Shown piece after piece: positions 1-6,879 of a DNA stretch of 26,172 nt. The stretch's first letter is position 1, and each line of letters starts with the position of its first letter. The position numbers were made by a program, and so were the translations under genes. Under the pieces are notes generated by a model, which saw only the letters and a list, made by a program, of their open reading frames with translations, ran no database searches and was not told the DNA's origin. The DNA is from Candidatus Oleimmundimicrobium americanum (lineage in GTDB: Bacteria; Actinomycetota; Aquicultoria; UBA3085; Oleimmundimicrobiaceae): NCBI GenBank assembly GCA_002366545.1, contig DFBH01000045.1, forward strand, positions 1 to 26,172, given 5' to 3'.

Positions 1-95
1 AAAATTCTGCCTTTCATTCAGGAAGGCCCCCTTTCGAATCTTTGTCGAGCAAAGATACTCGCCGAGGTCTTCCCATTCCGCTATAATAGAAAGAA
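1..95 (-). promoter_or_regulatory. Structured leader-like segment at window edge
   Basis: Read on the minus strand, this non-coding end holds a perfect 7-bp hairpin (ATCTTTG / CAAAGAT, loop CTCGA). An overlapping alternative stem (CGAG / CTCG) cannot form at the same time, and a longer outer pairing (GGAAGACC with GGCCTTCC, one mismatch) encloses both. A GGGGG run lies about 9 nt before an ATG at positions 17-15, so this could be the 5' leader and start of the next gene, which lies outside the window. Mutually exclusive stems just before a possible start are what an attenuator or riboswitch would look like, but I recognise no known class. The rest of 96-202 is AT-rich spacer. Confidence 0.3.
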
Positions 96-202
96 TTATT
101 AAGTTTTTTAAATGTTCTCCGCTTCGGTCACCAGACCAATTAAAAAAATAATTTAACTTATGTTTATGATGTCGGCCTATTTAAAATAAACCTTTAATTT
201 TA

Positions 203-844
203 TTAAGTTATCAAAAAGCCAAAGCGCCTGTTTATGGCATCCAGCGTTGCCCGAACCACAGAGTCGTTTTCGCTCTGTCTCGCAATCGCCGAACCGCTAA
301 ACATTTGCTCTCCCAAAGGACTTACTATGCTTATGCAGCTAACCGCCACTTTTTCTCGTCCAAGTGAAACTAAATCAACATCTTCAAGAGCAAAAGCATA
401 GGAACCTTCTATAAACTTCTCAATTGCGTTTAAAGAAGCGAGTGCCACCAACCGCCTTCGCTCAGTTTGAGAAGCCGGGCCGGTCGCTATTCCTTCACAT
501 TCCTGCCCATCTAACGCAAGCTTCACCGAAACCTTGGCCTTAATCCCGGAAACATCCGAGTTTATGTTGAGAATTTTTGGCCTCGCTTTTTGCTGCTTGG
601 GTGCCTTTTCTTCCTCTACTTGAGCGATACTTATTTTTTTGTGGTCTATGGGAACACCATATTTCGCCATTACCGCTGACTCGATGTCGCGAACCAGTTG
701 TTTTGGCCCTTTCCCCGGCAATGCCAATACGTGAATTTCTTCTATAATATTGTTATCGCCCGCAACCACTCTCGCCGCTTGAACTTCCTTAATTTGAGAG
801 ATTGTTTCTTCTACTTCATCTAATGTATATGCTATTCCAGCCAA
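203..844 (-). CDS. Conserved-looking protein of unknown function, possible LeuA-regulatory-like domain
   Basis: 213 residues, not confidently recognised. It starts at TTG with GGGAG about 10 nt upstream; no better start is visible. Residues 1-80 form a compact alpha/beta-looking segment, followed by a charged Lys/Glu-rich linker (about 76-88). Residues 90-213 then show two similar beta-rich units: alternating hydrophobics with a G-Q-E-C-E-G-I-A-T-G turn, and later a G-x-A-I-A turn followed by a helix ending A-T-L-D-A-I-N-R-R. That layout resembles the C-terminal allosteric (LeuA dimer) domain of 2-isopropylmalate synthase, but there is no catalytic TIM barrel here. The resemblance is by eye and is an inference. 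No signal peptide or membrane segment is visible. It lies 80 bp downstream of hpf and could share its transcript. Confidence 0.75.
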   Translation of the reverse strand: MAGIAYTLDEVEETISQIKEVQAARVVAGDNNIIEEIHVLALPGKGPKQLVRDIESAVMAKYGVPIDHKKISIAQVEEEKAPKQQKARPKILNINSDVSGIKAKVSVKLALDGQECEGIATGPASQTERRRLVALASLNAIEKFIEGSYAFALEDVDLVSLGREKVAVSCISIVSPLGEQMFSGSAIARQSENDSVVRATLDAINRRFGFLIT

Positions 845-923
845 ATTTTCAATTCTCCCATAATATACTATTCTTTACTTATTCTTTATCGGCATAAATT
901 TTCCTTTTTATAACAAAAACTTG

Positions 924-1502
924 TTAAGAAAAAGCTTCCTCTTTGCTGAAAGATGATTCAATTAACCCATAATTACCATCTTTACGCCGATACACAACAC
1001 TTGTTCCCTCGGTTTCAGCATTTGTAAAAACAAAGAAATCGTGACCGATAAGATCCATCTGCATAACCGCCTCTTCGGGAGACATCGGTTTTATCGGAAA
1101 CTGTTTTGTTTTAACAATTCTCGGTGTTGCATATTCCTCAACATTCTCTTTTGTCTCTTCTTGCTCTTCTAAAACATCATTTAAAACAGTACGCTTTGAA
1201 TTGCTTCTGTATGTCTTTCCTTTATATTTTTGAATTTGCCTCTCAAGTTTGTTGACCACCTGGTCAATTGACACATACATATCTTTTGAAGAAACTGTTG
1301 CCCTGATTACCGGCCCCTTTGTAAAAAGGGTCACTTCTACCGTTTGATTATCGTGAATGCTTGGATTTTTCTGAACGGTAAATTCAACTTCGCCCTCCAT
1401 AATTTGATCAAAATGCCTCGTAAGTTTCCTTATCTTCTCTTCGGCATGTTTGCGAAGAGCATCCGTTACTTCAATGTTGTGCCCTTTTACAATAAACTGC
1501 AA
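924..1502 (-). CDS. hpf: Ribosome hibernation promoting factor, long form
   Basis: 192 residues, the usual size of the long HPF of Gram-positive bacteria. Residues 1-105 are the S30AE (RaiA) domain, beginning with the typical M-Q-F-I-V-K-G-H-N-I-E-V-T and containing the basic stretch that binds 16S rRNA. A low-complexity acidic linker (about 108-128) follows. The C-terminal dimerisation domain (about 130-188) contains K-P-M-S-P-E-E-A-V-M-Q-M and the F-F-V-F motif. Long HPF pairs two 70S ribosomes into inactive 100S particles in stationary phase or stress (known for the family). The start is TTG with GAGGAG 8 nt upstream; an ATG within the leader is out of frame. A perfect 14-bp palindrome lies in the leader. 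In B. subtilis hpf precedes secA; the next gene here is the 213-residue protein. Confidence 0.96.
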   Translation of the reverse strand: MQFIVKGHNIEVTDALRKHAEEKIRKLTRHFDQIMEGEVEFTVQKNPSIHDNQTVEVTLFTKGPVIRATVSSKDMYVSIDQVVNKLERQIQKYKGKTYRSNSKRTVLNDVLEEQEETKENVEEYATPRIVKTKQFPIKPMSPEEAVMQMDLIGHDFFVFTNAETEGTSVVYRRKDGNYGLIESSFSKEEAFS

Positions 1503-1528
1503 ACCACCATCTCCTCACAAATTTTTAA

Positions 1529-1542
1529 GATTTACGTAAATC
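1529..1542. promoter_or_regulatory. Perfect 14-bp palindrome in the hpf leader
   Basis: GATTTACGTAAATC is a perfect inverted repeat located 27-40 nt before the hpf TTG start and just upstream of its Shine-Dalgarno. It could be a dimeric regulator's operator or a short RNA hairpin. No particular regulator is implied by the sequence. Confidence 0.35.
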
Positions 1543-1590
1543 CGATGTGTTTTTTATGAATTTTTATATCGGGTTAGATTCCTTGATTAA

Positions 1591-1791
1591 TTAAATTCTT
1601 GTTACATTTATTGCTTGCGGCCCTCTTTTGCCCTCCGTTACCTCAAACTCAACCGCTTGACCTTCTTCAAGGGTTTTAAAACCTTCCCCTTGAATCGCAG
1701 AAAAATGTACAAAAACATCTTCGCCATCTTCTTGCTCGATAAATCCATAACCTTTTTCCGCGCTAAACCATTTGACTTTCCCTTTCACCAC
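1591..1791 (-). CDS. Cold-shock protein, CspA family
   Basis: 66 residues, a single cold-shock domain. RNP1 (K-G-Y-G-F-I, residues 13-18) and RNP2 (V-F-V-H-F, 26-30) are intact, and the surface aromatic residues that stack on single-stranded nucleic acid are present. Family members act as RNA chaperones and in transcription antitermination. Two in-frame GTG codons follow each other. The first (1791) is only 4 nt from GGAGG, the second (1788) is 7 nt away, so the real start may be the second, giving M-K-G-K-V-K-W-F as in many relatives. A likely promoter lies 49-78 bp upstream. The gene precedes hpf with an 88-bp gap. Confidence 0.97.
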   Translation of the reverse strand: MVKGKVKWFSAEKGYGFIEQEDGEDVFVHFSAIQGEGFKTLEEGQAVEFEVTEGKRGPQAINVTRI

Positions 1792-1839
1792 AATACCTCC
1801 TTGAATTTCTTATAAAACTCCTTAATTTCCTTATAAAAT

Positions 1840-1869
1840 ATGTTAGCACAAATTAAGAAATAGTGTCCA
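1840..1869 (-). promoter_or_regulatory. Probable sigma-A promoter of the cold-shock gene
   Basis: The -35 is TGGACA (5 of 6), the spacer 18 bp, and the -10 TAACAT (4 of 6) is preceded by TGC, an extended -10. Transcription would begin near 1833, giving a leader of about 42 nt before the GTG start. Confidence 0.5.
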
Positions 1870-1876
1870 TAATTAT

Positions 1877-2407
1877 TCATTTACCCTTTCGATTTACCAC
1901 ATAATGAGTTATGCAATGATGCCCCTCGTAACAGTGGGTACACCCCAACGTGAGATGTTCGAGAAGAGTCAAGGAAACAACTCCAAACAAGAGCAAGAGT
2001 AAAAATAGCCGATGCCAGGTAAATTTTAAAATAATTAAAACGATAAGGGTCACAAAAGGTATAAACGGAACCAAGAAAAGAAAGATGTTTTGCCACTGTC
2101 CTTTGACAAATTTATTAACCGTGTCTTTTTTGTAGATGCCGGCGACTTTCCCGATGCCCGTGCTGCATAGTTTTCCGTGATAGTAGCAGCGAGCACAACG
2201 ATTGCTCATCAAGTAGAAGAAGGCTATTAGACAGTAAGCAAGATAAGCCGCGTAAGCGAGCAAACCAAATTCAGAAAAGATAATATATGAGCCGATTAAA
2301 AAGACAAAGATATTAAGAATTGTCCTTAAAAAGGGAGTATAAAAAGGATAATCCCCCTCGTAGATTTTGCAATTATTGTTACTCTTGTGCTTTTCTTCCT
2401 GCCTCAT
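1877..2407 (-). CDS. Four-TM membrane protein with paired Cys clusters, function unknown
   Basis: 176 residues, not recognised. There are four hydrophobic segments in two pairs (about residues 27-45, 48-68, 106-127, 131-150). After each pair comes a similar cysteine motif. After TM2 it is C-A-R-C-Y-Y-H-G-K-L-C, near residue 71. After TM4 it is C-T-H-C-Y-E-G-H-H-C-I-T-H, near 156. This internal duplication (two TM segments plus CxxC(Y)x5C) suggests a metal-binding or redox site formed by both halves on the same face of the membrane; that is inference. The start is ATG with a weak, distant GAGGAAAAGG upstream. It is separated from its neighbours by about 85 bp on each side. Confidence 0.85.
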   Translation of the reverse strand: MRQEEKHKSNNNCKIYEGDYPFYTPFLRTILNIFVFLIGSYIIFSEFGLLAYAAYLAYCLIAFFYLMSNRCARCYYHGKLCSTGIGKVAGIYKKDTVNKFVKGQWQNIFLFLVPFIPFVTLIVLIILKFTWHRLFLLLLLFGVVSLTLLEHLTLGCTHCYEGHHCITHYVVNRKGK

Positions 2408-2492
2408 TGTTCACGTTAACCTTTTCCTCAAATATAGTAAATTTTCTTTTGTTTAATAAGGGATACAAAAAATAACCGTGACTAGGAACCTG

Positions 2493-3068
2493 TTATTTGT
2501 TTTGGTTTGCCTTCCGAAAACGCCACCATTTTCTTATTCGTTGATAATAGCTAGGAACATTATTTCTATATAACCATTTTACTTTAAACTTAACTTGATC
2601 ATAAAAATTGATTGGGACCACTTCTTTATCTGAGCCGAGATTAATTCTCCATGCTGTCTGTTGGGTTTTGCCAATAATGGTTTCCCATTGGATAAAAAGG
2701 GGGTACTTATCAAATGCTGCTATATCTTTAAAGGAGTATTCGTCTTCCTTGTAAGGAGAAATTTCAGTTAAGCCGTGGGTCTTAGCCAGTTTGTACTCGG
2801 CCCAACCTTGTAGAGACTCCCCACCCAAGGGGTCTAAAGTAAAATCGGAAAGCACTACAATTTTTACTCTTATGTTTGTAGCTAAGTTTGGCCCTAAGTT
2901 ACGAATTTTTATGGTTGGCCCAAAATTTTGTTTTATGCGGACCGAGATAGGTTTCAAAAAGGCTTTGTAGGGAGCATGAAGTAATTTATAAGTCAGACAT
3001 ACATAAACTGCAGTTATTATTACTAAAAAAAATGACGCTATAGCTTGCAACCATGCTGCACTTTCCAT
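2493..3068 (-). CDS. Membrane-anchored protein of unknown function
   Basis: 191 residues, not recognised. Residues 7-27 form one hydrophobic helix with no following signal-peptidase site, so it probably acts as an N-terminal anchor. The rest is soluble and beta-rich: repeated short strands around 'I-K-I-R-N-L-G-P-N-L-A-T-N-I-R-V', which resembles an immunoglobulin-like turn, and a basic Trp/Arg-rich tail (W-L-Y-R-N-N ... W-W-R-F-R-K). The start is ATG; a GAGG lies about 13 nt upstream. It sits 76 bp downstream of the restriction endonuclease gene. It may belong to the same acquired block, but nothing in it shows a defence role. Confidence 0.75.
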   Translation of the reverse strand: MESAAWLQAIASFFLVIITAVYVCLTYKLLHAPYKAFLKPISVRIKQNFGPTIKIRNLGPNLATNIRVKIVVLSDFTLDPLGGESLQGWAEYKLAKTHGLTEISPYKEDEYSFKDIAAFDKYPLFIQWETIIGKTQQTAWRINLGSDKEVVPINFYDQVKFKVKWLYRNNVPSYYQRIRKWWRFRKANQNK

Positions 3069-3144
3069 AATAGTTGATTACCTCATTTTATCCACAATAG
3101 ATACCCGTTTAAAATTTACTGCTTTAAACAATAGGGGTGCATTT

Positions 3145-4218
3145 TTAAACCACTTTCTCCATGTAGCAATCTAAAAACTCTTCTGTAACTCCTTTAATGT
3201 TTCTTCTTTGACAAAGCGCATATAATTCTTCTACGGTAGAAAAGGACATGAATAAAGGCGAAAGTGAAGTAAACTGAGGTTTTGAGGCTTCTCGAATGAA
3301 TTTTGATTTATCCTCATCTGGTGCAACTATTACATATCGTGTTGGAAATGGAGGAAATCTATCTTGAAAATTCTTCATTCGAGACAAACCACTCGTTATG
3401 CCCGTCGTGTGTTCGATTTCCATAACTGCTGGCATCAGCTTACTATTTTTAAACCAAATGCAATCTATCAGCAAAGCAGCTTTTACAGCATCTGAATATG
3501 CTGAAAGTAGCTTTTCAGATTTTAGAGAAGATACTACACCATTCATTTCACCCAATTTCACATTATTGTAAACAATGGCCTTGTCATTTTGCGCAACCCA
3601 TGTTCTATATCCTAATTGTAATCCTATCAATACAAGCGCAACCTGAATTTGGGCATGCCGTCTTTTTATTTCGATATCCATAGTTTCATTGTAAGTTTGT
3701 GCTTTAGGGACCACTAAAGCCTCATAAACAACTTGCTGGCTTGGAATCTCAGCAATTACTTGCTCCGTTTCAATTTGAGTAACTTGACCAAGTTTGTGAG
3801 AATTGCCCGGTTGCCAAAGTAGGTGCTTATGACCTCTTTTAATTTTTGATGATGAATGAATTACCTCAATACGCCCAGGATAAGACATGTAAAATTGAGG
3901 GGTATGAGCCAATAGTGTTTCTAAAACAGAACGTGTATTGTAACTTGCTCCTAAAATCCTGTCGATGTTGATAGGGACATTTTCTTGAAGAGCGTTTGCG
4001 ACACGCCATAATAATTGTGATGAAATAGATTCTTCCTTAGCTGTTCTGGATGAACCACCTTTTGAAGGACAATATCGTTTAATCACTATTGGGCCTTCTG
4101 GTAAATCGACCCGAATAATTTCTATTTGTCCTTTGTTGCTTGGATTCAAATAATGATACGCTCTATTCTTCGGCAATTGGTTGATCCAGCTTGCCAAATC
4201 TGATGCAGTAACATTCAT
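3145..4218 (-). CDS. Probable type II restriction endonuclease with BamHI-like ExE site
   Basis: 357 residues. Position is the strongest clue: its ATG overlaps the TGA of the C5-methyltransferase gene (ATGA), giving tight translational coupling. Near residues 252-269 the sequence reads I-D-C-I-W ... V-M-E-I-E-H, that is D252-x14-E267-x-E269. This fits the PD-(D/E)xK fold with Glu in place of the usual Lys, as in BamHI (D94, E111, E113). A G-Y-R-T-W-V-A-Q-N-D segment (203-212) precedes it and looks like a conserved structural motif. The following R-M-K-N-F-Q-D-R and T-R-Y-V-I-V-A-P strands fit the rest of the nuclease core. The recognition sequence cannot be read from the protein. It should cut the site that the partner methylase protects. 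Confidence 0.8.
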   Translation of the reverse strand: MNVTASDLASWINQLPKNRAYHYLNPSNKGQIEIIRVDLPEGPIVIKRYCPSKGGSSRTAKEESISSQLLWRVANALQENVPINIDRILGASYNTRSVLETLLAHTPQFYMSYPGRIEVIHSSSKIKRGHKHLLWQPGNSHKLGQVTQIETEQVIAEIPSQQVVYEALVVPKAQTYNETMDIEIKRRHAQIQVALVLIGLQLGYRTWVAQNDKAIVYNNVKLGEMNGVVSSLKSEKLLSAYSDAVKAALLIDCIWFKNSKLMPAVMEIEHTTGITSGLSRMKNFQDRFPPFPTRYVIVAPDEDKSKFIREASKPQFTSLSPLFMSFSTVEELYALCQRRNIKGVTEEFLDCYMEKVV

Positions 4219-5342
4219 TTCTTTTTCTCCAAAAATGACCCTATGCTTTTAGCTAACCCTTTTGCTGTTAAATAAGGAACGCCATTTCCAATTGCTTTAA
4301 ACATATCTGTCAACGACATATTTTCAGGAAAAACAAAATTGAGCGGTAGGCTTTGTATTGAAAGCGCTTCCGAAACAGTAATCCGTCTCGCTTTATATGG
4401 ATGCAAATGCACTTCATTGTTACCGTAACAAGCAGTAGGTGAATAACGCCAACGATGCAATCTTTTAAAAGATTTTTTTGAATCGTCTCCTTCATTAACA
4501 GTTTTAAATCGAGCTAAACCATTTCGTGGACGAAAAAAATGTTGAGAATTTGCATGGTTTTCAACATCATTCTTCAGAAACCAATGTTGTACTGTTAACT
4601 CTATCGGAACATCCTTTGGCGGTACTATTTCTGAATTTTCTTCAAATATTTTTTGTTTTGGCCAAGCCAAGGAAAACACTTGTTCCTTTTCATACTTTGT
4701 AAACTTTTTCCAAGGAAAGCTACCATTGGATATTGAACATGTAAAATAGTCGTCGAAATTTAAGGATTTTAAGAGTTTCTCTTGAAAACCAATAAGAATT
4801 ATCCTGTTTCTATCCTGAGGTGCTCCGTACTCTATAGAATTAACTAGGCACTCCGTAGTTATATAACCGTTATCCTGTAATTGCCTTTTTAATTCTTCAA
4901 AAAAAGCTCGATGTTTTTTCGTGCGCCATAAACCTTTTACATTTTCAAATAAGAAAAAATCCGGTTTGCAGTTATTAATAATATTAATATATGTACCTGA
5001 AAGTTTACCGTTATCTCCATGTCTGCCTCTATTTTTACCACCAACAGAAAAGTCTGGACAAGGCGGACCGCCAATAAAACCTACAAGGCCCTCTTTCTGC
5101 TTTTTATTAACAGATTCTTTTAAGAACTCACCCATTTTACCATTTATATATTCTGTTATATTCTCATAAGAATAACCAAATTCAGGTTCTTCAATATTCA
5201 TTAATTTTCTCGAATGCTGATAAGCCTTTAAAAAAGGCTTATAATACTCATTAACAAAAACAACATTGTAGCCAGCATTTTCAAATCCTAAATCAAGAAA
5301 TCCTGAACCGGAAAAGAATGAAAAGAGTGATGTATTTTTCAT
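4215..5342 (-). CDS. DNA (cytosine-5)-methyltransferase of an R-M system
   Basis: 375 residues from the ATG at 5342. An upstream in-frame TTG (5372) lies inside vsr and is less likely, because the ATG gives the typical N-terminus directly before motif I. The m5C methyltransferase motifs appear in order. Motif I is F-S-G-S-G-F-L-D-L-G-F (about 10-20). Motif IV is G-G-P-P-C, with catalytic Cys95. Motif VI is E133-N-V. Motif VIII is Q-D-R-N-R-I-I-L-I-G. Motif IX is R-R-I-T-V-S-E-A, and motif X is A-I-G-N-G-V-P. The variable target-recognition region lies between VIII and IX. It transfers a methyl group from SAM to C5 of a cytosine, shielding the host from the adjacent endonuclease. vsr ends 4 nt upstream, and the nuclease gene overlaps the 3' end. 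Confidence 0.97.
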   Translation of the reverse strand: MKNTSLFSFFSGSGFLDLGFENAGYNVVFVNEYYKPFLKAYQHSRKLMNIEEPEFGYSYENITEYINGKMGEFLKESVNKKQKEGLVGFIGGPPCPDFSVGGKNRGRHGDNGKLSGTYINIINNCKPDFFLFENVKGLWRTKKHRAFFEELKRQLQDNGYITTECLVNSIEYGAPQDRNRIILIGFQEKLLKSLNFDDYFTCSISNGSFPWKKFTKYEKEQVFSLAWPKQKIFEENSEIVPPKDVPIELTVQHWFLKNDVENHANSQHFFRPRNGLARFKTVNEGDDSKKSFKRLHRWRYSPTACYGNNEVHLHPYKARRITVSEALSIQSLPLNFVFPENMSLTDMFKAIGNGVPYLTAKGLAKSIGSFLEKKK

Positions 5343-5346
5343 ATAT

Positions 5347-5760
5347 TTACAACCCCAGCTTTTTTTCAACAAGTGCTCTGTTTAACTCAAAGTCCTTCTT
5401 TATTTGACATTCCCAAACAACAATGACATTCCATCCCAATTCCCTTAAGGCTTTTTGATGTTTTTTATCACGCTCAATATTTTTTGCTATTTTCTTTTCC
5501 CAGAATTCAGAATTTGTTTTTGGCCGACTTGCTTCGATACAATTTTCGTGACGATGCCAGAAACAACCATGAACAAAAATTACTGTATTTAATTTTTTTA
5601 GAACAATGTCTGGTTTTCCCGGTAATTCCTTTTTGTGAAGTCTAAACCTAAGGCCCATTCTATGCAATACACTACGTATAATTAATTCCGGCTTTGTATC
5701 TTTTGACCGGATCCGCTGCATATTCCAACTTCTTTTCTCTTTTGTTATCTTGTCTACCAT
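5347..5760 (-). CDS. vsr: Very short patch repair endonuclease Vsr
   Basis: 137 residues from the ATG at 5760. A longer form from GTG at 5805 is possible (152 residues). The shorter start gives M-V-D-K-I-T-K-E-K-R-S-W-N-M and places the key residues almost exactly where E. coli Vsr has them: D51 (G-K-P-D), H64, H69, and zinc ligands C66, H71, C74 and C118. Vsr nicks next to T in T:G mismatches made when 5-methylcytosine deaminates, so genes for it usually sit beside a C5-methylase. Here it is first in the vsr-methylase-nuclease operon and ends 4 nt before the methylase ATG. Confidence 0.95.
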   Translation of the reverse strand: MVDKITKEKRSWNMQRIRSKDTKPELIIRSVLHRMGLRFRLHKKELPGKPDIVLKKLNTVIFVHGCFWHRHENCIEASRPKTNSEFWEKKIAKNIERDKKHQKALRELGWNVIVVWECQIKKDFELNRALVEKKLGL

Positions 5761-5834
5761 ATCAAAAAAGAGTCTCGACTTTGTCCATTCATTTTTTTTG
5801 CACACCTAACTTATTAATATACAGCATTCCATAA

Positions 5835-5862
5835 TCTATAATTAAATTTCGAGTTAAGACAA
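5835..5862 (-). promoter_or_regulatory. Weak candidate promoter for the vsr operon
   Basis: TTGTCT (4 of 6), 16-bp spacer, TATAGA (4 of 6), reading toward vsr. Transcription would start near 5828. Only weakly supported, and other AT-rich hexamers nearby could serve. Confidence 0.25.
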
Positions 5863-5910
5863 GTTTCTCCTTCAAAAATTTCCCAAAATTACCATAAGCC
5901 CCGCCACCTG

Positions 5911-5947
5911 CCCGCCAATGCCTAACGACATCATAGGCATAGGCGGG
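5911..5947. repeat. GC-rich hairpin element (REP/MITE-like)
   Basis: Perfect arms CCCGCC + GCCTA ... TAGGC + GGCGGG with a 3+3 internal loop and a 9-nt apical loop. More C-rich and G-rich flanks (5896-5960) can extend the pairing imperfectly. It is far richer in GC than the surrounding AT-rich spacer (5806-6072), in which I see no other gene. A related ATGCCTA...AGGCAT palindrome occurs at 10986-11023. Confidence 0.6.
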
Positions 5948-6072
5948 CGGGGAGGCGGGCATCTATCATTCGCTAGTTGCTATATTATTTTTAGGCATAA
6001 AAATAGGTTGTTCAAAGGATAAGATTAAACTGGTCTTTGTTTTTTTTCAAATTGACCCACTACCCAGCTTTA

Positions 6073-6776
6073 TTATAGCCCTTTCTTAATTTTTGCTAAT
6101 TTAGCTGGAATTTTAAAGTTACAAAATCCCTCTCGAAAAACCAGCCCAAATATATCGAGGCTACATACTCCTATCTGAGCAGTGGTTTTAAGACATAAAC
6201 CTAACTGCAGCGTACCCCCAGTTAAGAAAATCTGATCAAACGTTTTAGTATTCTCATCTTCTTGTATAGACAAGTTCGTTAGAAGAGCTTTGTCATTGGG
6301 ATGCGCTCCATAATCAATGGTAAAATCATATAGATAACACGCTCTGTCATAAACTGATTCATCAATAGATTTTAAGCACTCCTTTATTTTTTTAATTTGA
6401 AATTCGCCGCGAACTTGGTTTTTACATTCCTCGCTTTTGTGCCTATTGAGCCAGGTCTCTTGTAAATCTGGCTTCTTATGGAGATACAAGGCATACAGTG
6501 ATTTTTCCAAACATCCGCGTAAAACCATATGTGCCTCCGTAACCTGACCGCTTAAGGAGAGTCGACACGCACCCAAGAAAGGAATACGCCCATAAACCAA
6601 TCGCTGCCAAATACCTTATTATCAATAATAGCTCTGTATGCCCCATCGATATCAAGTAGGCGTTTATAATCACTCTTTGAATTCACAAAAGTTGCAAATG
6701 TGTTTTGGCGAGCATTTTCTATAAACTCCGACATTGGATCTTTTCCCCATCCTGGCGGCAAACTGACTTGGCTCAC
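6073..6776 (-). pseudogene. Frameshifted gene of unknown function
   Basis: Two overlapping minus-strand frames read as one protein broken by a frameshift. The first part (6776-6552, GTG start with GGGAGG 5 nt upstream) gives 74 residues ending ...G-S-D-W-F-M-G-V-F-L-S. The second (6600-6073) carries on with F-L-G-A-C-R-L-S-L-S-G-Q-V-T-E-A-H, an L-R-x-C-L-E motif and a long helical region to L-A-K-I-K-K-G-L. The frames overlap at about 6552-6600, so a one-base or small indel there would restore a protein of about 230 residues. I recall similar unannotated proteins (A-x-R-L-S-L-S-G-Q ... L-R-x-C-L-E) but know no function. It has a good sigma-A promoter, so the break may be recent, or an assembly or sequencing error. 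Confidence 0.65.
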
Positions 6777-6850
6777 ATTAACCTCCCTGCAAATCGTGAG
6801 AATTAAATAACATCAAATACTCTTCTGCATTTGAATATATTTTGACTAAT

Positions 6851-6879
6851 ATTATATCTTGGAACTTTTGAAAAATCAA
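6851..6879 (-). promoter_or_regulatory. Sigma-A promoter of the frameshifted gene
   Basis: TTGATT (4 of 6), 17-bp spacer, perfect TATAAT, reading left toward the GTG start at 6776. The predicted start site near 6844 gives a leader of about 68 nt. This is the best vegetative promoter match in the window. Confidence 0.65.

Noticed and set aside
118..140. A stretch on the minus strand resembling the 5' part of 5S rRNA (GGTCTGGTGACC...GCGGAGA)
   Set aside because: The resemblance stops after about 22 nt; the conserved CCCGTTCCCAT...CCGAAC core of 5S rRNA is missing, so it is probably chance.
3145..4218. Treating the nuclease as a transcription factor or unknown ORF
   Set aside because: ATGA coupling to the methylase and the D-x14-E-x-E pattern make an endonuclease the simpler reading.
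5343..5372. Longer N-terminus for the cytosine methyltransferase (TTG start)
   Set aside because: It overlaps vsr, adds residues not seen before motif I in the family, and the ATG at 5342 gives normal operon spacing.
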